Shown: positions 11,049 to 21,945 of the stretch, piece after piece | How the letters are laid out: each line of letters starts with the position of its first letter | Position numbering within the stretch: the stretch's first letter is position 1 | NCBI GenBank assembly: GCA_034440635.1 | Contig: JAOTON010001942.1 | Location: 62,001-126,000, forward strand | DNA length: 64,000 nt | Direction of reading: 5' to 3' | Origin: Lepas anatifera | Lineage: Eukaryota > Arthropoda > Thecostraca > Lepadidae | Position numbers and translations under genes: made by a program | Notes under the pieces: model-generated | What the model saw: only the letters and a program-made list of their open reading frames with translations | Told to the model about the DNA's origin: nothing | Database searches by the model: none

Positions 11049-12594
11049 CAGGAGCGTGATCAACAGGTTCAGCGGAGGCTTACCTCCTGCTCTCGGGAAG
11101 TTGGGGGGGGGGCACCTTCCACCTTTGACTGACCATATATTTCTCTAACGGTTTTTTTGCAATGTGTGCAATCGTTACAAATGCCTCGTTTAAGAAGGAA
11201 AAACTATTGACGTTTTCGTGACAGAACAGAGCTTTTCAACACAATAAAATACTTTACCGGCGTATCTGACGGAATGAACAGAGTGATAAATGCACATGGT
11301 TTTCCACCGCTGGGTTTGAAGCCCCCTCCCTCAAGCCGTAAAAAGTCCGGGGTCCTTGCTGGGGGCACCTAGTCCCCTGCCAGGTTTTACCACCTACAAC
11401 ATTCATACTCTCTGGCTATGCAGAGTCGGTTTGGGATCCAATTTGAGATTATGACGGGAGCTTATGAGGGACAACCGTGGCAGTAATAGAACTGCGTATT
11501 TAGTTACATGCAGCGGACTACATTACACCGGAACAGAGCAGGGTGGGCAGTTCGTTGCTAGAAAATAGCTGCCACCTAGAGAATAACGGCCGCCCTGCAA
11601 ACCAAATATGGCCAGAATCAGTGCCGGGAGGTAGATGAGTTACTGGATGTTCCTCCGGATGCTCCACCAGAGACGGATTCAAAGGGAGTGTAGGAGGCGG
11701 TTGCCCTTCCCTCTGGGTCCAAAAAGAACGCCGCCTATGAACCCCAGGAGCCCATGTCGGGCGCTGAAGGCACCATGAACGTCCTTAAAATGCGAGACAT
11801 GTACGACACAGGCGTATTAAAATTGTCGTTAGGAAAGCACTGTGGCAAAGACTTCCTGTCAGGAGCGTGCTTTTCCAGAGGTCATTGACGGTACACGAAT
11901 TGGAAACAGTGTCTTTAACCAGCACAGAGAAACACGATATATTAATGTACTAAGCATCATACAGACCTTTTAAACTAGGTGAGACTAATTCTAAAGGTCT
12001 GGAAATGAAAAAGATTGGAATTTGAAACATAGTTTTACACTAACTCGCCCTGCCATTTGGGGTGTGTGGTCACTCGTAAAATAATGTAAATCCACAATCA
12101 TACGTCCTTTCTGGTAGCGTCTTCCATTGTTTGCAGCGGAGTTTGCTGTGTGCTTACTGCCAGTTGCAGTGGACAGACAGTTTGACTATATTATGGTCGC
12201 CCTCTCCAGCCGGCGGCACCCCTTTGTCACTGGCGGATGGGGTAGGGGGGTGCAAAAGGGTCTTCGCCCCCCACCAGAACCTATAGCAGTATCCTCTCGC
12301 CTTTCAAGAGAGCGAAATTTTTGGCCGTTTTTGTAATACTGATTTTGCGATTTTTTCTCGATTAAGCCCCCAAAATTCTGGCTTAGCCCCTCCAAAATTG
12401 TTCCTGGAACCGCCAATTACCTTGGGGTCATAGGCAAAGGGGTGGGGAGGGGGGTGGTGCAAAAGTGTCTCGCCAATGACCTTCTGTAAAATTTGCTCCT
12501 CTACTCCCTGGAGAGACTTATAAGACATCCATACCACAAAAGAACGCCAAAAACCCGCCTTGGAAGGGCGCCCCTCAGAATGCGCAAAAGGTCT
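11049..12594. other. No gene recognised; possible decayed hAT element
   Basis: Between about 12228 and 12414, CACTGGCGGATGGGG at one end and CTGGAACCGCC at the other look like eroded hAT-type termini enclosing C-rich sequence. No clear target duplication is seen. Nothing else is recognised. Confidence 0.35.
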
Positions 12595-12735
12595 ACCTAC
12601 TTTACTTAAAGGTACGCTCAAAGGGATTTCTTCACGCCTGAGTGACGTCACACAGGCGTGAAGGAATTCCTGCACCTCTGGACCGCGTGTCAAGCTGCCT
12701 CTAATGGCGCTGCTTGCTTACGAATTTGTGAGGAT
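12595..12735. repeat. Dispersed repeat with CRE-like palindrome
   Basis: Contains a 34-base palindrome (12631-12664) centred on GTGACGTCAC, with arms CTTCACGCCTG and CAGGCGTGAAG. An inverted copy at 23815-23905 shares the flanks but lacks most of the palindrome, and a related palindrome arm lies at 17415-17460. TGACGTCA is the known CREB/ATF core, but no function is shown here. Confidence 0.65.
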
Positions 12736-12739
12736 ACAC

Positions 12740-13190
12740 GGTGAACAAGTTTATCCCAAATGCAGCAAATAAGCATTTCGTCTTTGAGTTTGGACTTTTT
12801 GTTGCAAAATTTTCGACCATTAATCATGTAATTGCCCGATGTAATATCCTATGAGGTGTGACGTCATATCCGGTGATCTGCGCTTTCTCTTGAACGGGGG
12901 CTGCAAAAGGCAGCACTTGATGGTGGTAAATGCTGCCCATGGAGCTTTGTCCCCATCCTTTACTAACATCCTAGATCCGTTACTTTGATGCACCTTTGTC
13001 ATAGCCCCCGTTCAATAGCAGGCGTAGATTACTGGATGTGACGTCACACCTCATAGGATATAACATGGGACAATTAAATGGTTAATTGTCCAAATTCTTA
13101 CCAAAGTAACGCCCAGACTCGAAGATGAAATGCTTATTTGTTGCATTTGGGATAAACGTGATTTCTGTATATTCTCACAAACAAGGGCGT
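12740..13190. mobile_element. Foldback element with ~170-190 bp inverted arms
   Basis: The left arm (about 12740-12906) and right arm (about 12999-13190) are reverse complements: TTTATCCCAAATGCA faces TGCATTTGGGATAAA, TATCCTATGAGGTGTGACGT faces ACGTCACACCTCATAGGATA, and GAACGGGGGCT faces AGCCCCCGTTC. The spacer is about 90 bp. Each arm has a TGACGTCA core. No coding capacity. Confidence 0.75.
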
Positions 13191-13619
13191 GGATGTTCGA
13201 AAACCCATGGGGGTGCCCGAATCTGAAAGCCGTCAACTACGACAGCGCTAAGATCATTTTTATATCAGTAAGACTTTCAAAATCACCACAACCCTCTTAC
13301 AAAAAAGAAACCAAGTAGCAGTACACAATATGAAAATAACAAATACTGCGTGACCGTCCACTGTGCAGACCCCATACAGATAGAAAAGTCCTCACATCAG
13401 TCCTTTAGGTAATTTATAAGGTCTGTGCGAAGTGTCACATTGAGCTAGGTAAGCATCTACCTAGAAAATCTTTACGTACATATAAAATGGTGAAATGATG
13501 GAGCATAAGTGTCAATGGAATAATGGTATACCGATTAGTCAGTTCGAGCTTCTCGTCCAGTAGCAACACTCAACTGGGGTTATAGGCACCCGATGACCGA
13601 AGTATTGGCCACCTTAAAC

Positions 13620-13825
13620 TAATAGTAGCGAAGCGCCCCCGTTCAACAGCAGGCTTAGATCTCCGGGTGTGACGTCATACCTCATAGGGTATAACATGGG
13701 ACAATTAAATGATAAATTGTCCAAATTTTTGCAAAAAGACGCCCAGACCCGAAGATAAAATGCTTATTTGTTACACTTGGGATAAATGTGACTTCTGTAT
13801 ATTCTCACAACCAAGGGCGTGGATA
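13620..13825. repeat. Partial copy of the foldback right arm
   Basis: Repeats the right arm of the 12740-13190 element from GCCCCCGTTCAA to the end of the arm, with scattered substitutions. The following 13830-13940 segment repeats the text seen at 13545-13620 (AACACTCAACTGGGGTTATA), so a local duplication is also present. Confidence 0.7.
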
Positions 13826-13969
13826 TTGCATTGGAGCTTCCAGTCAGCTAGAGTCAGTTGGAGCTTCCATCCAGTAGTAACACTCAACTGGGGTTATAGG
13901 CACCCGATGACCGAAGTATTGGCCACCTTAAACTACCATTATTATGATGATCTCTCTGCCCAGGGTCTA

Positions 13970-14465
13970 CACTGTAAAAAAGATTAGCACCCTAGTGGTG
14001 CTAATCAGGTGTCAAATTTCAGCACCACAGGGATGCTGGTTTTAAGCACCCTTAGGAAAAGGGTGCTTATTTTAAGCAGGGTGCTTAAATCTAGCACCCA
14101 AATTTAAGGCTTTCTTAGCACCCAATTAGCACCCTAGATGCTTGAAGTAAGCACCCATAGGGTGCTTATGATTTAGCACCCTAAAGCTCCTTCTATCCAG
14201 GTGGCAAATTTCAGCACCACAGGGGTGCTTATTTCAAGCACCCTTAGGAAAAGCTGCTTATTTTAAGCAGGGTGCGTAAAGCAAGCACCCAATAATACGG
14301 CTTTTTTAGCACCTAACTAGCACCTTAGGTGCTTGAACTTAGCACCTGAATAGCCTTTAGGTGCTTGAACCTAGTACCTTATTAGCTCTTAGATGCTTGA
14401 ACAAAGCACCCATAGGGTGCGCACCCTTTAGCACCCTAAGGCTGCTTCTGTCCAGATGTCAAATT
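13970..14465. mobile_element. CACTG-ended element rich in GCACC repeats (CACTA-like?)
   Basis: Starts CACTGTAAAAAAGATTAGC; the same terminus appears inverted at the end of the 21946-22300 block. The interior alternates GCACC and GGTGC, often as short hairpins, and a module starting CAGGTGTCAAATTTCAGCACC-like recurs at about 14007, 14198 and 14453. CACTG ends with A-rich tracts are seen in EnSpm/CACTA MITEs, but the right end and the expected 3-bp duplication are not found here. Confidence 0.5.
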
Positions 14466-15111
14466 TCAGCACCATGACGCTGCTAGATCCAAGCAGCCCC
14501 TGGGTACATTTACCCACCACCTTGCGTATTAACCGGAAAATACCACTTTTTGATGGAAATTTGTATTGGAAACAAGGACCGAAGCAGTACACACAGACAC
14601 ACCGGCGCGAAGTGTCTTTCGCCACATTGTCACTTCACTGCTACATTTATATCGCGCACTTTTAACGGCTTCAATCAACACTGTTTTGACACTCATTTTA
14701 ATCTCTCACTTATACGAAGTGGCTGATGGGCAGCCTGGGCGTAACGCACGCACCGCCACCGGCAGAGACAGGTTATACGGGTTATACAGCACACAGGCAT
14801 ATAGGAACCGGGGGCTCAGGGGGTCCCTGCCCCCCCACTTTTCTGAGGGGGAAATGAAACTTAGTTTCAGACGAAATTCAGGAAAAATAAGACGTTTGTA
14901 CTTGTACTTGTTTGCTGTTTGAACTTGTTTGCTTGTTCCTTGTACTTGATGGTTGTGTACTTGTTCATACTTATCAATGTCGAAAACTTGCATATTGACA
15001 GACATGGTCTGGTCTGAAATATATTTAGGCATTAATTTAAAATCGCCCCCTTGAAATCGTTGGGTAACTTGATCAAATACCAAATAGCATTTCGAAGCGT
15101 GAGCGTCTCAT
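14466..15111. other. No gene recognised
   Basis: A TTGTACTTG-type low-order repetition occurs at 14895-14970. A GGGGGCTCAGGGGGTCC block at 14810-14840 resembles MITE interior sequence but has no paired ends. No domain is recognised in the open frames. Confidence 0.4.
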
Positions 15112-15532
15112 AATGGGCACGGGTATTTGAACACTTCCCCCTCGAACTCGGCTCCTATGCAGGATAGCGAAAAGAACACGAAAGCTGGTGGATAGCTCAT
15201 ACAAATTCATGAAGAAACTACGTAGGCCAATTTTTGGCTCATGTCAACATTGAGGTCATGACAGGTCAAAGAAAGCTGCATGTTAGGGTAATGTTTTTTG
15301 GGCTCTAGCCTCTGACAGTTGAGTTAGAATAATTTTTCATACACCATTCGCTTACCTTCATGACGGCAAATTGAATGATATATGATTATGCTAGGTCAAA
15401 ACACAAAAATAACCCAACCTCAGGTCATGTCAAGGTCACTAGGTCACTTCCTTACCTATGGTGGGGAAGGGAGTTTAAACACCCCCTGAGGGGGGGGCAA
15501 ATGCATTTTTTGTCCCCCTGGATCCGCCACTG
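15112..15532. mobile_element. Partial AGGTCA-type TTAA element plus a lone hAT end
   Basis: From 15112 to about 15450 the sequence is a close relative of 32320-32660, the left part of the TTAA element in the large hAT (shared: GCAGGATAGCGAAAA, GTGGATAGCTCATACAAATT, GGTCATGACAGGTCAAAG). Both termini are missing. At 15518-15532, CTGGATCCGCCACTG is a hAT-type right end without a visible left partner. Confidence 0.6.
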
Positions 15533-16094
15533 GCCGAATTGGGAAACAACGGAACAGAAAACATGAAAAAACGTGTAAAAAAGCATGCATATGGGCTTGA
15601 TAAAAAATCTCAGAAAGTCGGTTGTTTTGAATGGGCCAGATTAATTTTTGCACTCCTCTTGGATACGCCACTGCGCTTATCCGGATTGGTATTTGACCAT
15701 AGAAACCGTATGTTTGAATTCCTTAAATAATCAGCGTAAAAATGAGAGCTGTAACATGATACCCAACAAAAATTTGTTTTAAAATTTTGTTCGCAGCTTA
15801 TAATACGACACAAAAATTGAAGTAAAGTTATTTGGTCACAAAACTACCATATTTCGGGGTAGAAACACGAAAATACAGAGCCGCGAACATGACAGCGGAG
15901 GCAGGAGCGACTCCGGGATTTTCTCAAGGAGAGGGCGAATTCAAGACTCAGGGGAAGGTGCCCGCGACTGAGGGGGCCCACAAAAACGTTAAGTATGATG
16001 AAATTCAGCTTTTTGAACTGGTGCCAAATGCCCAGCCCGCGGGGGCATTTTACAGGTGATCACCACACCTTCACGCTCGCACGCGCTATATAGT
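15533..16094. other. No gene recognised
   Basis: Mixed AT-rich sequence with no recognisable domain or repeat apart from short MITE-like tracts. Confidence 0.4.
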
Positions 16095-16500
16095 CATTGG
16101 CGGACGCGGGGGGGGGGCATTCCGGCCTTGCCCCCCAAAGCGCTGGATGGGGGCCAAACTATCTTTTGGCCCTCCCAAAGGCCGGAGAATTTAAAAAATG
16201 TGTTTACACTGGGTCTGTCGAGCAAAAAATCATCGTCCCCCTCCCCCCAGGAGAGCGACCATTTTTTGGAGAGGTAGCTTATACTAGGTCTGTCGAGCAC
16301 CCAAATTACAACGTCCCACCCCCCACCCCTAGGAGGGAGGTAGACATGGGTTCCCCCCTCCCAAACCTGAGGTGCGCTATGTCACTTCGTCTTCTCGTAT
16401 ACTTCTTTCAAGAACAACCGTTTCTATCTCCTCAGTCTGAGAGTCTCCCTTGTCATATAAAAGTTGTGCTTTAAAAAACTCGGGTCTGCGCCCGCCCCTG
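16095..16500 (+). mobile_element. hAT-type MITE, GGCGGACGC family, with captured LINE scrap
   Basis: Starts CATTGGCGGACGC and ends GCGCCCGCCCCTG. Relatives at 58143-58286, 58955-59260 and 59550-59876 share the GCCCCCCAAAGCGCTGGA and TCTGTCGAGCACC blocks. This copy is longer because 16370-16471 is foreign LINE sequence. The left flank is TATATAGT. The right flank is interrupted by the next MITE and, allowing for that, reads as a near match. Confidence 0.75.
16370..16471 (-). other. Antisense fragment of the CR1/jockey-like LINE inside a MITE
   Basis: The reverse complement of this segment matches 18066-18167 of the LINE at about 90 percent by eye, with a small indel. That part of the LINE ORF lies upstream of its reverse transcriptase domain. 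The fragment sits where sister MITEs read straight from the ATGGGTTTGGCCCCC block into AAAACTCGGGTCTG. Confidence 0.8.
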
Positions 16501-16503
16501 TAT

Positions 16504-16753
16504 CATAGGCGGATCCAGGATTGGCGATCGGAGGGGGCACCTTCCCGGGGGGGCGCCACCCGGACCAGGGGGCGCCACTTATGACCGGCAAAACCTATCA
16601 GGTGGGCGCCAAATCCTATCGGTGGGCGCCGACTTTCGTATCATGGAGGGGGTGGGAAGCGACATTTCAGGGGGGCGCAATCGAACTCTCAGGGGGGCGC
16701 CGAGGGTCGATCGGGGGGGGCACGTGCCCCCTTGCCCCCTGGATCCGCCTATG
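16504..16753 (+). mobile_element. hAT-type MITE, CATAGGCGGATCC family
   Basis: Perfect inverted ends CATAGGCGGATCCAGG and CCTGGATCCGCCTATG. The interior repeats GGGCGCC every 20-35 bp. Flanks CCCTGTAT and CCCTTTTT agree at 6 of 8. Full-length relatives: 56964-57496 and 57082-57339; a truncated one starts at 29380. Confidence 0.85.
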
Positions 16754-17861
16754 CCCTTTTTTAGTCAGTATATTCTTATATAGCTGGGACTGTTAACTCA
16801 TAGCACCCTTGCGGAGGGGGCGGCATCAGTGGCAGGAGGCGTTTCTTTTCAGTGCTTAATGTCCGGTATCTTGCTTGATGTTGGCGGAGGCAGGGGGTAG
16901 CCAAGGGGAAGGGGCGGCCGGGACAGCAGCCCCCCCCTGAGGGACCCCTGAGGACACGGGCCGCGCGAAGCGCGGCTCGCCGCACTATGCTCTGTGGCCA
17001 AATTTGAAATTTGCATATCATACAGGGCCCTCTGAAGCCCTCTTCAGCACTCTATTTTGTAACAAGCAGGGCCATTTTACCCATCAGGGCTCTTTTGGCG
17101 CTGTTGCAGGGGCCCTTTTCGGTGCGCTGCTCATCCCCCTTTTGAGCGAAATCCTGGCTACGCCCCTGAGCGGAGGCATCTCAATTTCAGCCCTCCTCCA
17201 AGAGCAAGTGCCGGTCCGTGGTGTGACGTCATGCGACTATCTATTCAGGGTGAATCAAGTGTCTATCACAACTTTTCTGAATTGAAAAATAAATTGAGAG
17301 CAAATTTCTTATTTCTGCATTTGGAACACAAATGGATTATGTGCAATCTTTTGCATTTGCAAGCAGGCATCAGAAAATTGGAATATTCTCAGTAGTAACA
17401 GTGGTAGAAAAATCCCCGTACGCCTGTGTGACGTCACTTAGGCATGAAGGAATTCCTTTCGAACGTAGGTATCTTCTCTCAATTTGAAATGCTCGGAACA
17501 GGGCATATTTGTAAATAAATATAAGGGGGGCACCACAGACAAGATACGCGAAGAAAAAGCGGGGGCGATAAGTTATGGAAATTTTGCCAAAGGGTGGCAG
17601 GTGGTGGGGAACCGTGGTTGATTGTGATGGTGGGGCAGATCTAAAATGGGAGAGGTTGTGGTGCCTGGACAAATTTTATTTACGATGGTTTCAGTATTCG
17701 TGCTGTAGTACCAAAGTGCCAAATCCTTATCAATTGTCCCATACCTAGGTGGATGGAACACAAAGCCCACCACATAATGAACTTCCATTTAATGTCATAA
17801 TAGTACTTACATAATAGTACTTACATAAGTTATTACATAATAGTACGTAATAACTTTTCAT
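16754..17861. other. No gene recognised; short direct repeats before the LINE
   Basis: 17415-17460 carries a CGCCTGTGTGACGTCAC palindrome arm shared with the 12595 repeat. At 17790-17850 the motif TAATAGTACTTACATAA recurs two to three times just upstream of the LINE junction. No protein domain recognised. Confidence 0.4.
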
Positions 17862-19997
17862 GTGCAGTGTAAAGCAGGGGTGACTGAAGACATCCCCAAA
17901 TTGGCACTTCATCGAGGTGATTACAATAAGATGTCTCGGATGCTAACCGAAGTTGATTGGACGGTCATGGCAGGAATGGGTGTGGAAGAAGCACATCGTT
18001 TCTTCACAGATCATATGGATGCTGCAATAAAAGCCTGCATACCACTCCAACAAACTAGAGCAAGGAAGCACAACTTGTATGTGACAAGGGAGGCTCTCAG
18101 ACTGAGGAGACAGAAACAGTTGCTCTGGAAAGAGTATACGAGAAGTCGAAGTGACATAGCACACCTCCGGTACATCAGGGCAAGGAACTACCTCCGCAGT
18201 ATGACAAGGAAGCTGAAGCTGAAGCATGAAAAGCAAATAGCAGAGAACTCAAAGAACAACAAGAAAGTATTTTGGAAATATGTAAACAGCAAACTAAAGA
18301 CTAGAGCTCATATTGGTGACCTAAAGAGGCCTGATGGAAGCATAGTGTCATCAAATTTTGACAAGGCGGCCCTACTCTCTGAATTTTTCTGCAGTGTGCA
18401 TACATCTGAGGATATGTCCTATGTTCCCGTAACTGGGATTACGTTCACAGGGATACCTCTAGAAGAGATCGATTTCAGCCCTGCAGACATTACAGGCAAA
18501 CTCTCAAAGCTTCGGTCATCCTCTGCTCCTGGACCCGACGGACTCCACCCAAGGATACTAAAAGAGTTATCTACTACACTAAGTGTCCCACTACACATTC
18601 TCTTCACAAAATCTCTAGGATCTTCCACAGTGCCCGAGAAGTGGAAAGAGGGACTGGTGACACCCATTTTCAAAAAGGGAGGAAGAGAAAACCCATCAAA
18701 CTATAGACCAGTGAGTCTGACCTCTGTGGTGTCAAAGGTACTCGAGTCTCTCATCCGCGATAATATAATAGAGCATCTAGTGCACTCAGGATTGCTTAGC
18801 GATGCCCAACATGGATTTCTCCCTAAAAGGTCAGTTGTGACTCAGTTGCTGTGTGCGATGGAAGACTGGACTAAGGCTATCGAAGAGGGGCATCCAGTGG
18901 ATATCCAGTACCTGGACTTCAAAAAGGCCTTTGATTCTGTGCCGCACGAACGGCTCCTAACCAAGCTGGCCGATGTGGGAATCCGAGGAAACCTACTAAG
19001 CTGGATCCGAGACTTCCTGTGCAACCGGAAGCAGAGAGTGACAGTGTGCGGGGCGATGTCCACCTGTCACCTCATCACGAGTGGTATCCCGCAGGGATCG
19101 GTGCTGGGCCCCACACTGTTTCTGCTGTATGTCAATGACCTTCCCCAGTCTGTCTCCAGCAAGATACAACTATTTGCTGATGATGCGAAGCTGTATGAGA
19201 CAGTTGGCTCTTACAGACAAGTGGAAAAGCTACAGCAGGACATGGATTCGCTCAGCCATTGGTCGGTGTTATGGCAGCTCCCCTTCAACCAGGAAAAGTG
19301 CACAACCCTTCACATTGGCCCAGGAAACAGCAGACAGACATATACACTTAGTGGCACGCCCATCTCCTCTGTTCAAACCGAGCGTGACCTGGGTATCACT
19401 ATAGATGCAGAACTGAAGTTCAGGGCCCAGGCTGCTAGGTCGATTGCCAAGGCGAACCAAGTTCTGGGCGTGATCCGCAAAGCTTTCTGCAACCTGGACG
19501 TGTACTCGGTCCCACTATTGTACAAAGCCCTCGTTAGGCCTATACTAGAGTTTGGCAATCCGATTTGGGGACCTTTTAACAAGGCTGACCAACAGTCCAT
19601 CGAGAGAGTTCAGCGGCGAGCCACTAAACTGGTCTCCTCCATCAGTCATCTCCCATACGAGGACAGACTTCGTGCGCTCAGCCTGCCTTCTCTTCTTTAT
19701 CGACGGAGAAGAGGTGACATGATTTGGGTTTTTAACCTCATATCCGGGAAGGTAGATCTGAAAAGAGATCTTCTCTTCAGGCTGGCGGAGAATCTACCGA
19801 CCAGAGGTCACTCCAAGAAGATAGTCAAGCCCGAAGCCCGATCAAGAGAGAGACGTAACCACCTTGGTATCCGAGCGGTCAACGACTGGAACTCTCTCCC
19901 AGAGTGGGTAGTGAGTTCGGGGAGCACAAATGAGTTCAAAAACAACCTGGACAGACATTGGTCGGCGTATACATACGATACGCCATTTTTGGACTGA
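17862..19997 (+). CDS. LINE ORF2 fragment: reverse transcriptase (CR1/jockey-like)
   Basis: 711 codons without an internal stop. The first codon is GTG at the truncated edge, so this is not a true start. Residues 1-200 are the linker between endonuclease and RT, rich in K and R. RT motifs follow in order: APGPDGLHPRILKEL, VPEKWKEGLVTPIFKKG, NYRPVSLTS, LDFKKAFDSVPH (351-358, first catalytic Asp 352), GIPQGSVLGPTLFLLYVNDLP, FADDAKLY (FADD at 438-441, the catalytic pair) and a downstream LG-I motif. The C-terminal region (IRKAFCNLDVYSVPLLYKALVRPILEFGNPIWGP and RRRRGDMIWVFNLISG) is the usual CR1/jockey tail. The enzyme would copy its own RNA at a nicked site. All catalytic residues are intact, which suggests recent insertion, but without endonuclease it cannot move by itself. 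The neighbouring MITE carries a scrap of the same LINE. Confidence 0.88.
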   Translation: MQCKAGVTEDIPKLALHRGDYNKMSRMLTEVDWTVMAGMGVEEAHRFFTDHMDAAIKACIPLQQTRARKHNLYVTREALRLRRQKQLLWKEYTRSRSDIAHLRYIRARNYLRSMTRKLKLKHEKQIAENSKNNKKVFWKYVNSKLKTRAHIGDLKRPDGSIVSSNFDKAALLSEFFCSVHTSEDMSYVPVTGITFTGIPLEEIDFSPADITGKLSKLRSSSAPGPDGLHPRILKELSTTLSVPLHILFTKSLGSSTVPEKWKEGLVTPIFKKGGRENPSNYRPVSLTSVVSKVLESLIRDNIIEHLVHSGLLSDAQHGFLPKRSVVTQLLCAMEDWTKAIEEGHPVDIQYLDFKKAFDSVPHERLLTKLADVGIRGNLLSWIRDFLCNRKQRVTVCGAMSTCHLITSGIPQGSVLGPTLFLLYVNDLPQSVSSKIQLFADDAKLYETVGSYRQVEKLQQDMDSLSHWSVLWQLPFNQEKCTTLHIGPGNSRQTYTLSGTPISSVQTERDLGITIDAELKFRAQAARSIAKANQVLGVIRKAFCNLDVYSVPLLYKALVRPILEFGNPIWGPFNKADQQSIERVQRRATKLVSSISHLPYEDRLRALSLPSLLYRRRRGDMIWVFNLISGKVDLKRDLLFRLAENLPTRGHSKKIVKPEARSRERRNHLGIRAVNDWNSLPEWVVSSGSTNEFKNNLDRHWSAYTYDTPFLD

Positions 19998-20078
19998 AGT
20001 GTAAACTTGTATAAACCCTGAGCTCGTCGAGTTAGAACCCACATCAGGCCCTTGAGCCTTACAAGGTTCCCATTCCAA

Positions 20079-20101
20079 TAAGGTAAGGTAAGGTAAGGTA
20101 G
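20079..20101. repeat. (AAGGT)n 3' tail of the LINE
   Basis: Four to five AAGGT units end the LINE copy. Confidence 0.85.
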
Positions 20102-20760
20102 TAAGAAGGATGCGAAACACAATAGTTATTTTCAGACTTTTCTTCTCTGCATCTGATTATCCAAGTTTTCTTACCTAATACATTGTTTGCTTAGGTAGGT
20201 ACCTAGGTAGTATGCCACTTTCAACGAGATCTTCTTGGTGTAAGTATCCCATAACTCTGGTGCAATTGGTGCAAACTTTGAATAAAATGAAATTGATCAC
20301 TGCTATGAGCAGGGCGGTGTAATTAAGTTATCTTAGATACACACAGAGCCTGCTTAAGACAGTAAAGGGACCAGTAAATCAAATAAACATTTTACACTTT
20401 CTGGTACGGGCAAGTGCATCTTTCCAAGTTCAGGGCAAGTTTTGGGAAGCTTGTGGCTGGCCGGTCTTGTCTGGTGGTCATATATAGCTGGCGCGTCTTG
20501 TCTGGTCTGTCGCCTTACTTGTCTTGCCCTGGCCTGACTGGCCCAATATTGATATGGATACAAAAATGGGCAGGAGCAGCCCTAAACGTATAAATCTACA
20601 CTGAGAGTGTTGCCAAGAAGATCACATGGTATGCTATTTTTATGTTCTGCAAATGCTCTTGATGTAAATCCAGAATTGTTAGTCTAATGGATTTTGTTCA
20701 TTGTTTTTCAGTGATTGTCTTATGTTAATGGTAATAATGAGAATGGCTGCAATTTTATCA

Positions 20761-20841
<81 letters not shown>

Positions 20842-21945
20842 TATTTTTAAGATTCTGGAGATACCAGCTAGACAGTGTCGCTAAACTGATTTATGCCGGA
20901 GTGCTGAGCGTTTAATCCATCTTTGAAAATAGAGCGGGTACATGGAAAATTCTTAGCTCAGTGATTGTTTGCTTTGGAATGGTTTTTGATTGAATGCCCA
21001 TCACTTCTGTGGGCTCTTGCATATTCATAGTTTAATTTGCTTTTTCTGTTTGAAACTGCTCATACATTTCGTAGTTAAATCAAGCCAAGGGCCTCCTTTG
21101 TCGAGGAGTTGAGTCAATTTTTGTGGTTACAACATATGTATATGTTTTGTTTCATGCATTATGTTGCCTCGCCTTTGTATTAAGAGAAGCTTAACTGGGT
21201 ATGTTTAAAAATATTTTTTGTAAGTTTCACGTTAGTACCAGACTTTAGAAAGCTGCATGCACTGGGTTAGGCCTGCAATATGGGCTGTCTTCTTTTTGTA
21301 TTGTGCAGGATGTAGAGGAGTCAGGGTATGATATATCCCCAGTATTTAAGATGCACATGGCAGGAAATTAACTGGAAAGAAATTATCCAAACTTGTCTTA
21401 GCCCCTAGCTCTAACAATGTGTCAACACCCAACTATTTGTCAACAAAAAAGACATGCGACTGTTTTGGGCAGCTACATATGATGAAAAATAGAATGGTTT
21501 CAATTTGAGCTATACTCTGAGGAGAATATACAAACATTACAAAGAAAAATGCTGTGCATCATATTTGCCAGGCCTTCCCTTTTCCAGTCCTAACTCCAGT
21601 CCTTCTTTGATGTTTGTCTGTTGTCTTCAGTCTTGACCATTCAGGCCAGTCTAGTACTTACCAACTGATTTTATATTTCACCTTAACACTTGTGTTTAAT
21701 GTCCACCAGGTGTGGTGTAGTGAAATGCAACCCTCCCATGATTTCGTTCATAGCTGTATATGTGCCAAGCAATTGTACCTGACTTCAGAATAGTCTGCTT
21801 TCCTTTGCAACTTTTCACTGGACCTGCACAGCACAAAAGACAGGCTAAAGAGCATTTAAGTATTCACTTAATAAAGCACTTACCTCCACCCTGTGTGCAG
21901 TCCTCCAATGTGCAACACATGGAAAGGTAAGATGGCCGACGTTAC
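20102..21945. other. No gene recognised; AT-rich
   Basis: AT-rich, single-copy-looking DNA around a long TA microsatellite. No open frame resembles a known protein. A polypyrimidine or exon-like signal could not be judged by eye. Confidence 0.4.
20764..20838. repeat. (TA)n microsatellite, about 75 bp
   Basis: About 37 uninterrupted TA units; it produces a spurious tyrosine-isoleucine open frame. Confidence 0.97.

Larger units (their letters stand above)
17862..20101 (+). mobile_element. CR1/jockey-like LINE, 5'-truncated, with AAGGT tail
   Basis: A long open ORF2 fragment (17862-19997), a short 3' UTR of about 80 bp and a terminal microsatellite of AAGGT units (20079-20101). Short terminal tandem repeats in place of poly(A) are typical of the CR1/L2/jockey side of LINE phylogeny. 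The endonuclease domain and ORF1 are absent. Confidence 0.8.

Noticed and set aside
20715..20915. Open frame with a long tyrosine-isoleucine run
   Set aside because: It is a translation of the TA microsatellite.
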